Assembly (NCBI GenBank): GCA_036489775.1
Contig: DASXFC010000011.1
Span: 43,177 to 107,176 of the forward strand
Direction of reading: 5' to 3'
DNA from: Bog-473 sp036489775
GTDB lineage: Bacteria > Actinomycetota > Acidimicrobiia > Acidimicrobiales > RAAP-2
DNA: 64,000 nucleotides
Position 1 is the stretch's first letter. Every line of letters begins with the position of its first letter. The notes below the pieces were generated by a model. The model saw only the letters and a program-made list of their open reading frames with translations. It was not told the origin of the DNA and searched no databases. The position numbers and the translations under genes were made by a program. Below are positions 25,034 through 35,122 of this stretch, one piece after another.

Positions 25034-28000
25034 TCAGTCCAGAAGTTCGCGAATGTCTGACGCGGTCATGGCGCCCGATTCGAATCCTCCGCCGTCCATA
25101 ACGTTGGAGAACAGTGCCGCCTTCTTGGACTTGAGCGCCATGACCTTTTCTTCGAGAGTGTCCTTGGCCACCAGCCGGTACACCATGACCTTGCGCGTCT
25201 GACCGATGCGGTGGATGCGATCGACGGCCTGAGCCTCGGTGGCCGGATTCCACCACGGATCGAGAAGGATGCAGTAGTCCGCCTCGGTCAGATTGAGACC
25301 GAACCCTCCCGCCTTGAGGCTGATCAGGAAGACCGGGGCGAGGCCCTCCCGGAACTCGGCGATGACAGCCGGTCGATTGCGAGTGCGCCCATCGAGATAG
25401 CAGTAGTCAATGCCGGCGCTTTGGATCCGGTCACGAGCCAGGGCGAGAAATCGGGTGAACTGGCTGAACACCAGTACCCGGTGACCATCAGCCACGATGT
25501 CCTCGAGCATCTCCATGAGAGCGTCGAGCTTGGTCGACGGCACCCCGGCGTGTTTGGCGTCGACCAGCGACACGTCGAGACTGGCCTGGCGGAGCAGGGT
25601 GAGAGAGCGGAAGATCGCGAAACGGTTCTTGGTCATGTCGTCGAGGAGTCCGAGGACTTTCTGGCGTTCGCGTTGCAGATACGTTTGGTAGACCTTCTTG
25701 TGCTTGGGGGTGAGGTCGAGCTCGAGGATCTGCTCTTGCTTGTCAGGCAGGTCGCTGGCCACTTGCTCTTTGGTGCGTCGAAGCATCAGGGGGCGGATGC
25801 GCCGACGAAGTTGTGACAGTCGCTCAGCGTCGTTGCCCTTCTCAATGGGCACCCGGTAGTACTCAGTGAATCGTTCAGGGTTGGAGAACAGGCCGGGAGC
25901 AGCAATGGAGAGCAGCGACCAAAGCTCCATGAGGTTGTTCTCAATCGGCGTCCCGGTCATGGCCACCTTGAACGGAACCGGTAACTCCTTGGCCCGCTGA
26001 TAGATCTGGGATTGGCGGTTCTTGACGAACTGAGCCTCGTCGAGAAACAGCCCAGCCCAACCGACTGCGGCGTACTCGTCGTATTCCATGCGGAAGAGGC
26101 TGTATGAGGTGACCACCAAATCGACGTCTGCCGCCACTTCCTTGACCGTGACACCGCGGCGGCGGCCGGTCTCGGTGACCGTCGTCACCGTCAAGCCGGG
26201 AGCGAAATGGCGGCATTCGGAGGCCCAGTTGCCCACGACGCTGGTCGGTGCCACCACGAGGTAGGGGGCATCGCTGAGCCCGAGTGTTTTGGTGTGGCAC
26301 ATCAAGGCCAGCGCCTGCAGCGTCTTGCCGAGGCCCATGTCGTCGGCCAGAACACCACCCAGCCGATGTTCATAAAGGAAGGCCAGCCAGTTGAATCCGG
26401 TGTGCTGGTAGGGCCTCAGGGTGGCGCGCAATGAGGCAGGTGGGGCATGTTCGTCCCGATCGGATGCCTCGGCCAGGGCCCGTATCGAGTCCTCCCATTG
26501 ACTGGCCTGGGCGGTGGCCACCCCGAGGCGCTGGAAGTCTTCCCACAGGCTGGCTTGGAACCGACTCAGTCGGACCCCGTCGCCAGGTGTGTCGCGCAGT
26601 CCGCGAGCCTCGGCGATCAGTTGGGCCAGTTCCCGCAGCTCCTCCCGATCAAGAGAGAAGAAAGTTCCCGACGGCAGGATCAGGTGCGACTGGCTCCCGG
26701 CCAGCGCGACAAAGAGCTCGGTAAAGGGCACTTCCTCACCGCCGACTGTCACCGTGATGGTCAAGTCGAACCAATCGTTGTCGGCTGAATCAGAGCCGCC
26801 CAGGCTGACCACCGGGGCCGCCGCCGCCTCTTTGTAGTCGGGTAGCGCTCCGATCCGTTCGATCTTGATGCCTTCGGTCGCTTCGAGCGCGGGCACTAAG
26901 TCGGCCACGAATCGGACGGCCGTCATGCCCTCTAGCCGCGACTCGGGCGCCAGACGATAGCCGTGCGATGTGATCTCGAGCATGGTCGGAACGGATCGGA
27001 CGATGGCGACCGCGGCGTCGACAATCGTGTCCTCCGCCGATCGTTGGTGATCTCTGCTCGAGGCGGCCCATAGCTCTTCGCGCCAGTCCTCACCCTCGGC
27101 GCCCCGGGCCCAGGCCAGATCGATACGGTGGTCGTCGCCGGCACGGATGGTGAGGATGAGGGTGAGAGGTCGCACCTCGGGTAATTCGACCGATCCGTCA
27201 CTTGAAGCCAACTCCACCTTTCGGCGGAGCCTCGGCACGAACGCACTCAAGAAACGCTTCTCATCGTGGCTGGGCACGTCGACCGCAGCGGTCCTGAGGA
27301 AGGCGCGCAGGTTGTCATCCACCGGTGTGGCCAGCGCGGCCAGTCCGAGTCCCAGTGGTGGGCTGGTGCGGCTTTTGTCCAAGGGCTCGTCCCACCACGC
27401 GATGCCATGCGCTGGACTCCCGATGAGCATGGACTGCTGGAGGGGAACTCGTTGACCCTCGATCCCGATTCGCGGCTCTACCCGGAGACCCGCTTCCGAC
27501 CGGGTGACGTCAATGGTGACTTCGGCCGCCCTCGACCAAAGGGTGATCGGCTGCGACTGACGTCCCGACTGCACCAAGGGGAGCCCCAAGGCTCTGGCTT
27601 CGCTGATGAGATCCCACAATCTCCGACTGTTGATGGTCTCGAGTCGCACCACCTCATCGGAATAGCTGTACATGTGGCGACGATTGTGGAGCCGGCTGAG
27701 GGCCAACAGCTCTTTGACCAAGGCCAGTCGTTCGGTGGCTTGAGGACTCCCGCCCACCCCATAGCGGTAGTAGTCGAGGTTCGACCATGAAATCCCGGTT
27801 CTGACCCAATTGCCGTTCCGCCCCGGTGTCACCGGTCGAACCCGGATCCCAGCCCCGCCCGGGTCCAACACCAATTCGAATTGGAGCCCGATCTCGGTGT
27901 CACCGGACTCCATAGCCTCGTCCCCATCGGACGCCAACAGAATCTGGAGAGGTAGCTGCCAGTCGGTTGGCTTGAGCACCCCATCCTTTGATCGGATGGT

Positions 28001-28381
28001 TTGGCGGTTGCTTCCCTCGCCGGGTGCTGACGAGGTTCGTGCGGAGTCATCCCGTACCAGCGTGAGCAGCGGGCCCGGACCGGGCTGCAGCATGGGTTCC
28101 TCGGCCAGGACGAGGGCCACCGCGTGCTTACAGTCCACCCCGACCGGGCAGGTGCAGGTGGCCTCGAACGCAACGAGCGCTCCTGAGCCCGAGCGGGTCA
28201 GGGTGACGGCAGCCACGTAGGGCCGGCGCTCGCTACCCTGCACCTCGCCGACCACGTGGCTTCCACCGCGGCTCCAGGTGCGCTTCCTGACCGCACCGGT
28301 TCGGGCATAGTCAGCGCCACGGGCAAAGGTTGCCGATCCCACGCACCTCTCCAGCACTTTTGCGTCGGCGGGCGTGATCAC
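25034..28381 (-). CDS. SWIM zinc finger / SNF2-family helicase
   Basis: A 1115-residue DNA-dependent ATPase. The N-terminus holds a SWIM finger (CTCPVGVDCKH, residues about 74-85). The C-terminal half holds the SNF2 core: LADDMGLGKTLQAL (Walker A, near 680), LFLDEAQFVKN (DEAQ in place of DEAH, near 780), MTGTPIENNLMELWSLL, RRTKEQVASDLPDKQE, and the helicase C lobe with FSQFTRFL, FLISLKAGGFGLNLT and QAVDRIHRIGQ. The region between is the poorly conserved bacterial SNF2 accessory domain. The GTG at 28381 is the plausible start, because residues coded further upstream look like out-of-frame sequence. No partner such as a nuclease or methylase lies nearby. It probably remodels protein-DNA or RNA-polymerase complexes. 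Confidence 0.9.
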   Translation of the reverse strand: MITPADAKVLERCVGSATFARGADYARTGAVRKRTWSRGGSHVVGEVQGSERRPYVAAVTLTRSGSGALVAFEATCTCPVGVDCKHAVALVLAEEPMLQPGPGPLLTLVRDDSARTSSAPGEGSNRQTIRSKDGVLKPTDWQLPLQILLASDGDEAMESGDTEIGLQFELVLDPGGAGIRVRPVTPGRNGNWVRTGISWSNLDYYRYGVGGSPQATERLALVKELLALSRLHNRRHMYSYSDEVVRLETINSRRLWDLISEARALGLPLVQSGRQSQPITLWSRAAEVTIDVTRSEAGLRVEPRIGIEGQRVPLQQSMLIGSPAHGIAWWDEPLDKSRTSPPLGLGLAALATPVDDNLRAFLRTAAVDVPSHDEKRFLSAFVPRLRRKVELASSDGSVELPEVRPLTLILTIRAGDDHRIDLAWARGAEGEDWREELWAASSRDHQRSAEDTIVDAAVAIVRSVPTMLEITSHGYRLAPESRLEGMTAVRFVADLVPALEATEGIKIERIGALPDYKEAAAAPVVSLGGSDSADNDWFDLTITVTVGGEEVPFTELFVALAGSQSHLILPSGTFFSLDREELRELAQLIAEARGLRDTPGDGVRLSRFQASLWEDFQRLGVATAQASQWEDSIRALAEASDRDEHAPPASLRATLRPYQHTGFNWLAFLYEHRLGGVLADDMGLGKTLQALALMCHTKTLGLSDAPYLVVAPTSVVGNWASECRHFAPGLTVTTVTETGRRRGVTVKEVAADVDLVVTSYSLFRMEYDEYAAVGWAGLFLDEAQFVKNRQSQIYQRAKELPVPFKVAMTGTPIENNLMELWSLLSIAAPGLFSNPERFTEYYRVPIEKGNDAERLSQLRRRIRPLMLRRTKEQVASDLPDKQEQILELDLTPKHKKVYQTYLQRERQKVLGLLDDMTKNRFAIFRSLTLLRQASLDVSLVDAKHAGVPSTKLDALMEMLEDIVADGHRVLVFSQFTRFLALARDRIQSAGIDYCYLDGRTRNRPAVIAEFREGLAPVFLISLKAGGFGLNLTEADYCILLDPWWNPATEAQAVDRIHRIGQTRKVMVYRLVAKDTLEEKVMALKSKKAALFSNVMDGGGFESGAMTASDIRELLD

Positions 28382-28535
28382 TTGATGCTGAGCCCACTGC
28401 GATCCACGACTGAACCCTAGGAGGAGGTGGTCACGGCGCGGGACGCCCAAGTCCGGTTGCCTCGCCCCACTCTGGGGGAGGCTTGGTTTGGTTCCCCCCG
28501 CGGAAACCTCCGGATGCAGGCTCGAGCTGTTCGAC

Positions 28536-30200
28536 CTATACCAATCCGCTCGGGCTGGCGGCCGTGCCCGATTGCTGCACCGGCATTTCCTGGTTGCTCG
28601 GAACGGGGTAGTAGGCCGGGGGGAGTCCGGTGATGCCGATCTCATCCGAGGCGATGTCGGCCACACAGTCCTCGTCGAGGATGTCGAGCGTCTCGGGAAC
28701 GACAGGCGTGTTGGCAATGATCTTGGCGTCGGCCAGCAGGTCGTAGGCCCAGGCCGTGGTGCTCGGGACGCCGCCGGCGAAGTTGAGGGCTCCGGTCATG
28801 TCGCCCGTGACCGACCGACGCCAGGCCGAGAGGTTGGGGACCTCGGTCCCGAACCGTCGCTCGATGAGACGCAGCATAGAGGTGTGGTCGAGGACGTCGG
28901 AACACACCAAGCCGCCGGCGCTCAGCGGCGAGATGACCAAGCAAGGGACACGGAATCCCAGCCCGACCGGACCAGGCAGCAGCGTGCCGGTGTCCGAGCT
29001 GTCGTTGCCGATGGTGGGACGAGCGGTGATCCATTCTCCTGGCGTGCCTGACGGCGAGGTGAGGGGGGACACGTGGTCGAAGAAGCCGCCGTTCTCGTCA
29101 TAGGTGACGATGAGCACCGTCTTTTCCCACACCGCCGGGTTCGAGAGCAGCGTGGCCAGTATCTGCTGGGTCACGGCCAGGTCGCCCAAGATGATGGGCG
29201 ACGGCGGGTGCTCGTCGATGCCGCCCATGGACATGATCCATGACACCGCCGGCAGGGTTCCGGCGGCCACGTCGGCCTGGAAGTCCCCGGGGAAGCTGGG
29301 CAGCACTCCATTGATGAACATGGGTGAGTCGATGTCCTGAAACTTCTTGAAGTACAGGAGCACGTTGTCACCGATGCCGTCATCGATCTGCGATCCTGGT
29401 GGCTGGTAGGCCTTCCAGCTCACGCCGGCTTCCTGGAGTGCATCGGGCATGGTGGTCCAGGTCCAGCTGGGTCCGCCGGCTGGCTGCTTGAGCAGGCTGA
29501 AGTAAGTGCCCGGGTTGCTGGTGATCGGGCCCCCGCCGAGCCCATCGGGATCGATGGTGGCCGAGACCACTTGGAGGCGATTCGGGGTGGTGTCGGACAT
29601 GACCGAGCAGTGGTAGTTGTCGCACAGGGTGAAGGCATCGGCGAGATCCCAGTAGAAGCCGATGTCCGCTCCGGTGTAGTACCCCATCACTTGTGGCCCA
29701 ACGGCAATGCCGTCGTTGGCAATGTGCGCCGCCATGAACGAGTCCATGCGGCCGCTGTTCCAGCTGGCATGTTGCGGTCCCCAGGCGTGGGTTGGATCGG
29801 CCACACAGGCGGCGTCTCCCCGAGGGTTGGACATGTCGAGGTGGAACGGGAGCGTGTAGTGGGAGGGATCGGCCTTGGTATCGCCCGGGCCCCAGCCGAA
29901 CTGGTACCAGATCGGCAGGTTGTCGTGCTCGGGTTGCCGCAGGACGTCCACGTCTCCATAGCCTCGGACGCCGCGGTAGCAGCCGAAGTACTGTTCGAAC
30001 GAGTGGTTCTCCTGGGTGAGGATGACGATGTGCTCGATGTCGTCGAGGCTGGCCGGGCCGTTGACCGAGGAGGTCAGAGCGAGATCGACCAACCGCTTTT
30101 GCTGGTCCCGGCTGGCGGCACTGGCCACGCCAACGGCTCCGGCCAGGCCGACGGTGGCGCCTGCCTTGAGAACGGACCGACGCGAAAAAGGTCGTCGCAC
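28536..30200 (-). CDS. Tat-exported phosphoesterase (phospholipase C / acid phosphatase family)
   Basis: The N-terminus MRRPFSRRSVLKAGATVGLA is a twin-arginine signal (Arg7-Arg8), so the enzyme is exported folded. IEHIVILTQENHSFEQYFG is the start of the phosphoesterase domain shared by bacterial PlcC-type phospholipases and AcpA-type acid phosphatases; the Glu-Asn pair binds metal and the following residues lie at the nucleophile site. TYDENGGFFDHVSPLTSP supplies further metal ligands. The protein has 554 residues, similar to mycobacterial PLCs. It should cleave phosphate esters or phospholipid headgroups outside the membrane, but the choice between the two is not possible by eye. The neighbours give no pathway clue. 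Confidence 0.9.
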   Translation of the reverse strand: MRRPFSRRSVLKAGATVGLAGAVGVASAASRDQQKRLVDLALTSSVNGPASLDDIEHIVILTQENHSFEQYFGCYRGVRGYGDVDVLRQPEHDNLPIWYQFGWGPGDTKADPSHYTLPFHLDMSNPRGDAACVADPTHAWGPQHASWNSGRMDSFMAAHIANDGIAVGPQVMGYYTGADIGFYWDLADAFTLCDNYHCSVMSDTTPNRLQVVSATIDPDGLGGGPITSNPGTYFSLLKQPAGGPSWTWTTMPDALQEAGVSWKAYQPPGSQIDDGIGDNVLLYFKKFQDIDSPMFINGVLPSFPGDFQADVAAGTLPAVSWIMSMGGIDEHPPSPIILGDLAVTQQILATLLSNPAVWEKTVLIVTYDENGGFFDHVSPLTSPSGTPGEWITARPTIGNDSSDTGTLLPGPVGLGFRVPCLVISPLSAGGLVCSDVLDHTSMLRLIERRFGTEVPNLSAWRRSVTGDMTGALNFAGGVPSTTAWAYDLLADAKIIANTPVVPETLDILDEDCVADIASDEIGITGLPPAYYPVPSNQEMPVQQSGTAASPSGLV

Positions 30201-30333
30201 GCGGCTGATGTTACGAGCCTCTCGCCAACGGAGCTAGTGATGTGAGCGGACGGCAAACAGGCGGTGACGGGATCGTATCCACCGACCTCGTCCGATTTTG
30301 GCTACGTCACTCGCCGGACCTGACCGGGGGGTG

Positions 30334-32040
30334 CTACCCGACGGGGTTGGGCACGGGTGCCGTCGGGGTGGCGTTGGGTGCGCAGGCCCGCGGGTCCCAG
30401 GCCGACAGGCCTTCGTCGGCCGAGGAAGGCGCCGAGATGGCGTTCGAGGACGAGGTCGAGGACGAGGCGGTCGACGAGGAATTCGATGAGGAGTCCGATG
30501 ACGACGGAGCCGTCGTTCCGGTGACGCTGGTGGTCGCCGGCGTGTTGACGGTGAACTGGCTCCCGGTCACCACCGTGACCTCAGCCCCGTCGGCCACCTG
30601 ACTCGGGTCGTAGCCCATGACCACTGAGCCCGTCATGGAGCGAGCGACTGCCTCGGCGGCGGCGACGGTCGCCGCACTGCGCGAGCCGTAGTAGACGACA
30701 GTCTCGGACACGTCGCCGCTGGGCGACACATCGCCGACGCCCACCGTGTGGAACCCGAGTGCGCTGAGCGCCGAGGCCGTGTCTTCGGCCTGGTTGGTGG
30801 TCTCGGTGCCGTTCATGACCGAGACGGTCACCGATGACGGCGCGGGAAGCTTGCTCCCCGTCATGGAGTTGATGGTGGCCCCGATCCCGAGCACCTTGTC
30901 GATGGTCGACCAGTCCTGCCCGTTGGCCGGGAACTCGACCTGCCCGTAGGAGCTGCCGTCGTAGATCAGGTCGCCGGAGCTCCCACCGTCGGGGTCAACG
31001 ACCTGCGCCACCGGCGCCGTCAGCTGCGGCACCGAGTTGATGTTGACCGCGTGGAAATCCAGCACCAAGCTGGCCATGTCGTTCACCGACCACGACTGGT
31101 CGAAGGTGAGGTCGCTCTTCACCGAGTTGATCAGGCCGATATCGGTGATCGGATTGTCCAGTCCTCGCTTGGCCATGGTCGAGGCCAGCACGCGCAGGAA
31201 TTCGTGGTCCCTCACGATTCGGGCCAGGTCGCTCTGAACCTCCTGGGTCCAGTAGGAGGCGTAGCGCGTGGTCGAATCACCCTTGTACTGGAGGTGACGG
31301 GCCCGCACCACCTGGAGGGCCTGGGTGCCGTTGAGGTGGACGCACGACGCGGCCTGCACATTGAGACCCGACTCGTCGTCGAAGACCGACTGGGGGAAGG
31401 ACATGTTGATGCCACCCAGTGCGTTCACAATGTTGGCGAACTGGTCGAAATTGAGTGACACGGCGTGCTGGATCGGGATCCCGAAGTCCTCTTCAACCGA
31501 TGCCACGACCTGTGACATGCCCTGGAACAAGCCGGCGTCGATTTTGTTGGCGCCCGAGCTACGGGCGTTGGGCACGAACAGGTCGCGGGGGATGGAAATG
31601 ATGCCGAGCTTGTGCGTGGTGGGGTTGACGTGGAGGATCATGATGACGTCGCTGTTGACGCCATTGACGCCCTGAGAACACAGGCCGTAGGCGAGATTCT
31701 GTTGCTTGAGCGCGCAGCGGGAGGTCGAACCGAGCATCAAGATGTTCTCGCTGCCGCTCTCGGCTCCCGAAGTAAAGGCGGAATGGAGCCCGGTGACCTG
31801 CACCCGGTTGAGATCGTGTGTCAGGTAGTAGAGGTAGCCGGCCCCCGCACCGACCAGCACCAGCAGGGTGGCCAGGCCAATCAGCAGCCAGCGGCGGACC
31901 CGCTTCCCTCGCCCCGGGCGCTGGGAGCCCTCTTCCTGGTCCCGACGGGAGTGACGAGGTTCACGGCGCCGGCGGCTTGCCGCGTCGATCTCTGCTCCCA
32001 GGTTTTGGAGTCCGCTGTCTCTGGCGTCGCGTCGGGGCAT
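30334..32040 (-). CDS. LytR-CpsA-Psr (LCP) family protein with LytR_C domain
   Basis: LCP proteins attach teichoic acids, arabinogalactan or other glycopolymers from a lipid carrier to peptidoglycan. After a basic cytoplasmic tail comes one helix (WLLIGLATLLVLVGAGAGYL, about residues 51-70). The LCP domain shows NSDVIMILHVNPTTHKLGII, SIPRDLFVPNA, NKIDAGLFQG, ALGGINMSF and VRARHLQYKGDSTTRY, with Arg residues for pyrophosphate. A C-terminal LytR_C domain starts near VTVSVMNGTETTNQAEDTAS. The last 70 residues are Ser/Thr-rich, a likely wall-spanning linker. It is divergent from the membrane protein at 32220. Confidence 0.93.
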   Translation of the reverse strand: MPRRDARDSGLQNLGAEIDAASRRRREPRHSRRDQEEGSQRPGRGKRVRRWLLIGLATLLVLVGAGAGYLYYLTHDLNRVQVTGLHSAFTSGAESGSENILMLGSTSRCALKQQNLAYGLCSQGVNGVNSDVIMILHVNPTTHKLGIISIPRDLFVPNARSSGANKIDAGLFQGMSQVVASVEEDFGIPIQHAVSLNFDQFANIVNALGGINMSFPQSVFDDESGLNVQAASCVHLNGTQALQVVRARHLQYKGDSTTRYASYWTQEVQSDLARIVRDHEFLRVLASTMAKRGLDNPITDIGLINSVKSDLTFDQSWSVNDMASLVLDFHAVNINSVPQLTAPVAQVVDPDGGSSGDLIYDGSSYGQVEFPANGQDWSTIDKVLGIGATINSMTGSKLPAPSSVTVSVMNGTETTNQAEDTASALSALGFHTVGVGDVSPSGDVSETVVYYGSRSAATVAAAEAVARSMTGSVVMGYDPSQVADGAEVTVVTGSQFTVNTPATTSVTGTTAPSSSDSSSNSSSTASSSTSSSNAISAPSSADEGLSAWDPRACAPNATPTAPVPNPVG

Positions 32041-32219
32041 CGTGGGTCTGTCTTGGGTCCTTCGTGCCCCTGCCTGGCCCGCCCGGGCTCAACCTGGGAA
32101 ATCACTGGGAAGGCGTCAGATTAAAGGCTTCACCGGCCGTTGTCATGGCAGGCCCGTGGCCTAATCTCCGGCGTTCCGCCGAGTTCAGCTGTTCAACGGA
32201 AGGGTGGACTGTCGCGCTG

Positions 32220-33506
32220 ATGACTGGGCTGCCTGAGACGAAGCACACTCCGACCGGTCGAGCATCACATCGGAGAAGGCGGCCCTTTTCCCTTTTGGCG
32301 ATCATCGCCCTCTGTATCGCCGCTGTCGCTGCCTGTTCAGTGCTCTGGCAGGCTTGGCACGCGGCGCCGATCGACCTCCATGACCACTGTGGCTTCGACG
32401 GTTGGTCATGGTGTCAGATGGCCACCTGGCACCCCGGCTTTCAGCCTTACCAGCGTCGTTTCCTCGGGGCGTTCCTGATCTTTCTGACCCACCCCACCCC
32501 GTCGGACGCCTGGGTCCGGTTTCTGGTGCTCGATGTGCTCTCGACCATCGCTCTGTTCATCGGCATGGCCGTCCTGACCCGGCGCCTGGCTATCCATCTG
32601 GGTGCTTCGAGCACTCGGGCACGATGGGCGGGCGTGATCGCCGCCTCTTCGTTGGCGCTCCCCTTTTACCCATGGCATTACTCGTTGATGGTTCCCTCCA
32701 ACAGCGATGTGTTCTCGGCTGCGCTGGGCCTCGGGTGGATCCTCCTCGTCACCTCAACAGATGAACGCTGGGCCTGGACCAGCGTCCCCCTGGCCTTCCT
32801 CACCCAGGCCGCGCGTGACACCTGGGCACCGGCAGTGCTGCTCTGCTGCCTCGTACTGTTCCTGCTTGTGCGTCGCCGACGATGGATGGCGCTGGCGAAC
32901 GCTGTGGCCGTCGGCGTGGCCATCGGCATCAGCCTGCGAGTGCACGCGGTGCCGGGCTCGACCACCCAACCCCTGCTCCAGGTCTATCGCTCACAGCTCG
33001 TCGACAACTTCGGGTCCGTGCACGGTTTTGCTATCTATCTGTATTTGGTCGCGTTCGGCCTGGGCGCCCTCAGCCTTTTTGCCCTGCCCACGTTGCATCG
33101 GGCCCTCCGGGACCCTCAGCTCGCTCTGCCGTGGACGTTGGCAATCGTCTCAGCGATGGTGGCCACCGTGGCTGGAGGTACGACCGATCGCTACCTCTTC
33201 CCCGCTTTGATGATGCTGCTCTGCCTCGGTATGGGCTGGATTGCCGCCCGGCGCTCCTTGGTGGTGGAGTTGGCGTTGATCCTGGCGTTGGCCGTCAGCA
33301 TCGGTCTGTGGCGGCCGTGGGAGACCCTCTCGGGAAATGTCGCCGGCATCCTGCGCATTTATGACCCATACACCGAGCCCTGGTCGGTGAACAGGCCACT
33401 GTTCGTGCACCACCTCGTCGTTGTCGGCCTCGCGGCCTCCATTGGCATCGTGGCTGCCGGGGCGATGGCCGTCGCTTACCGCAGGCTGTCGCCCCGAGAG
33501 GCGTGA
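32220..33506 (+). CDS. Polytopic membrane protein, unknown function
   Basis: About 428 residues from ATG 32220, with ten or so hydrophobic helices beginning with FSLLAIIALCIAAVAACSVL. A long early outside loop, IDLHDHCGFDGWSWCQMATW, holds two Cys residues and acidic residues near helix 1, the position where GT-C glycosyltransferases keep their catalytic Asp, and later PWHYSLMVPSNSDVFSAALG. This makes a membrane glycosyltransferase possible but not shown. ATG 32145 is an alternative start. It is divergent from the LCP gene, which would suit a role in wall-glycan assembly. Confidence 0.72.
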   Translation: MTGLPETKHTPTGRASHRRRRPFSLLAIIALCIAAVAACSVLWQAWHAAPIDLHDHCGFDGWSWCQMATWHPGFQPYQRRFLGAFLIFLTHPTPSDAWVRFLVLDVLSTIALFIGMAVLTRRLAIHLGASSTRARWAGVIAASSLALPFYPWHYSLMVPSNSDVFSAALGLGWILLVTSTDERWAWTSVPLAFLTQAARDTWAPAVLLCCLVLFLLVRRRRWMALANAVAVGVAIGISLRVHAVPGSTTQPLLQVYRSQLVDNFGSVHGFAIYLYLVAFGLGALSLFALPTLHRALRDPQLALPWTLAIVSAMVATVAGGTTDRYLFPALMMLLCLGMGWIAARRSLVVELALILALAVSIGLWRPWETLSGNVAGILRIYDPYTEPWSVNRPLFVHHLVVVGLAASIGIVAAGAMAVAYRRLSPREA

Positions 33507-33546
33507 GCGCATCGACCCGCCCCGGAATGGGTAACCCGACGCCACA

Positions 33547-34680
33547 GTGATCACGCGCCGAGGAATCATCGGGCCGGCTCAATGGATCCTCTCCGTCGTC
33601 GGGGTCGGATGCGCGGTGGCTGCCGCGGCAGCAGATCCGAGCGGGGCGGGGTCGGCCGCCGGCCGGACCTGGTCACCTTTCGTGCTGGTGTCCGGGCTGG
33701 TCCTCATCGGCTCGGCGGCGGAGAGGGACGGCATTTTCGCCGGCATCGGCCGGCGGCTCGGCTCCATCCGGGCCGGCACCGCCATCTTCGAGGTCTCAGC
33801 GTGCGCGCTTATCGCGCTGGTCACGGCCACGCTGAACCTCGATACCGCGGTGGTCTTCCTGACCCCAGTGCTGGTGGCGGCCAGCCGTCCCCGGGGTCTC
33901 TCCGAGCAGCCTCTGCTCTACGCCTCGATCCTGGTGGCCAACGCCAGCTCGCTCTTCCTGCCCGGATCCAATCTGACCAACCTGATTGTGGTGGGCCATG
34001 AGGCCGGGTCGTCGTTCTTGGCCCGTCTGTGGCCGTCGGCGGTGGCGGCGTCGGTCACAACCGTGGCGGTGGTACTGCTGTGGACGCGGGTAGGTCGACG
34101 GCCGGCTCCGGTGCTCCAGTTGCCAGATGGGCCACCGTTCCGCGTCGGGCCTTCCGGATTGGCCGTTGTCCTCTCGCTGGTGGCGGTACTGGTGCTGCCC
34201 GACGCCGCCATCCCGGTTTTCGTGATGGCATTGGCCGTGTCGGCGTGGCAAATCCGACAACGCGGCGTGTCGGCCCGTCGACTTCTCGACGTGGTGGCCG
34301 TCCCCGTTCTGGTGGGGCTGTTCGGACTGGCCGTGGGGGCGGGGACCCTCGGGCACATTTGGTCAGGACCGAACCAGCTGTTGGCTCACGCCAACTCCGT
34401 CGGGACGGCCGCCTTGGCGGCGGCGCTCGCCCTCTGCATCAACAACCTTCCGGCCGCCGCCCTGCTGGCGGGCCATCACCCGGTCAATACCTCCGCCCTG
34501 CTCATTGGGCTCAATGCCGGGCCGAACCTCTTCCCAACCGGTTCGCTGGCCTGGTTCTTGTGGTGGCGAGCCGCACGGCAGGCCGGCGCATCGCCTTCAT
34601 GGCGACGAGCGGTATTGATGGGTCTCGTCGTTGTGCCGATTTCGATGGGCGCCGCGCTATTGGCTCTCCGTTTGCGCTAG
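33547..34680 (+). CDS. ArsB/NhaD-type ion transporter family permease
   Basis: A 377-residue membrane protein of the IT superfamily. The paired hairpin motifs are visible: ALVTATLNLDTAVVFLTPVL in the first half with NASSLFLPGSNLTNLIVVGH after it, and LALCINNLPAAALLAGHHPV with NAGPNLFPTGSLAWFLWWR in the second half. These match the N-x-D-T and G-x-N-x-x-N elements of ArsB-like arsenite/antimonite and Na+/H+ exchangers. The substrate is uncertain because no arsenate reductase or ArsR regulator is close. It starts at GTG 33547, 40 bases after the previous membrane protein on the same strand. Confidence 0.82.
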   Translation: MITRRGIIGPAQWILSVVGVGCAVAAAAADPSGAGSAAGRTWSPFVLVSGLVLIGSAAERDGIFAGIGRRLGSIRAGTAIFEVSACALIALVTATLNLDTAVVFLTPVLVAASRPRGLSEQPLLYASILVANASSLFLPGSNLTNLIVVGHEAGSSFLARLWPSAVAASVTTVAVVLLWTRVGRRPAPVLQLPDGPPFRVGPSGLAVVLSLVAVLVLPDAAIPVFVMALAVSAWQIRQRGVSARRLLDVVAVPVLVGLFGLAVGAGTLGHIWSGPNQLLAHANSVGTAALAAALALCINNLPAAALLAGHHPVNTSALLIGLNAGPNLFPTGSLAWFLWWRAARQAGASPSWRRAVLMGLVVVPISMGAALLALRLR

Positions 34681-34687
34681 GGCCTCG

Positions 34688-35122
34688 CTAAATGGAGACC
34701 CGAGGGATCTCCAAGAACCGTTCCGGTGCGGCTAGGTCGGAAAACCCGAAGCGGCGATAGAGGTCGTGCGCGTCACGGGTGCCCAGCAGTTTGCGCAGCT
34801 CGGTGATGTCGGGGTGTTCCGTGGCGGTTTTGACCAGGAAGACGCCGAGTCCGTGGCCCCGGTGGGCCGAGTCGACGAAGACGTCACACAGCCAGGCAAA
34901 GGTGGCCCGGTCCGTCACCCAGCGGCAGAAGCCGGCTTGGCGGCCATCGGGGGCGTAGAGGCCGAAGTTGAGCGAGTGGCTGATGGCGCGGATCGTTCGC
35001 TCCTCTGGCCGCCCCTGTGCCCAGTAGCTCTCGGTCGACAGGCACCGGTGGACATAGGGAACATCGAGGCGCGCCGGATCGTCATCGACGACGTAGCCGT
35101 TCGAATCCTGCCACTGGGTCAC
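34688..35122 (-). CDS. GNAT-family acetyltransferase
   Basis: A 144-residue GNAT protein of the type with SLNFGLYAPDGRQAGFCRWV as the early strands, FAWLCDVFVDSAHRGHGLGV as the acetyl-CoA loop (H-R-G-H-G-L-G), and LYRRFGFSDLAAPERFLEI at the end. It should acetylate a small molecule or protein amine. Its GTG start at 35122 overlaps the stop of the YceI gene (GTGA, 35119-35122), so the two are made together, although no functional link is evident. Confidence 0.88.
   Translation of the reverse strand: MTQWQDSNGYVVDDDPARLDVPYVHRCLSTESYWAQGRPEERTIRAISHSLNFGLYAPDGRQAGFCRWVTDRATFAWLCDVFVDSAHRGHGLGVFLVKTATEHPDITELRKLLGTRDAHDLYRRFGFSDLAAPERFLEIPRVSI

Noticed and set aside
28382..28717. N-terminal extension of the SNF2 helicase
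   Set aside because: The added residues are Arg/Ser/Pro-rich, lack similarity to the family and overlap the end of the phosphoesterase gene; GTG 28381 gives a natural start.
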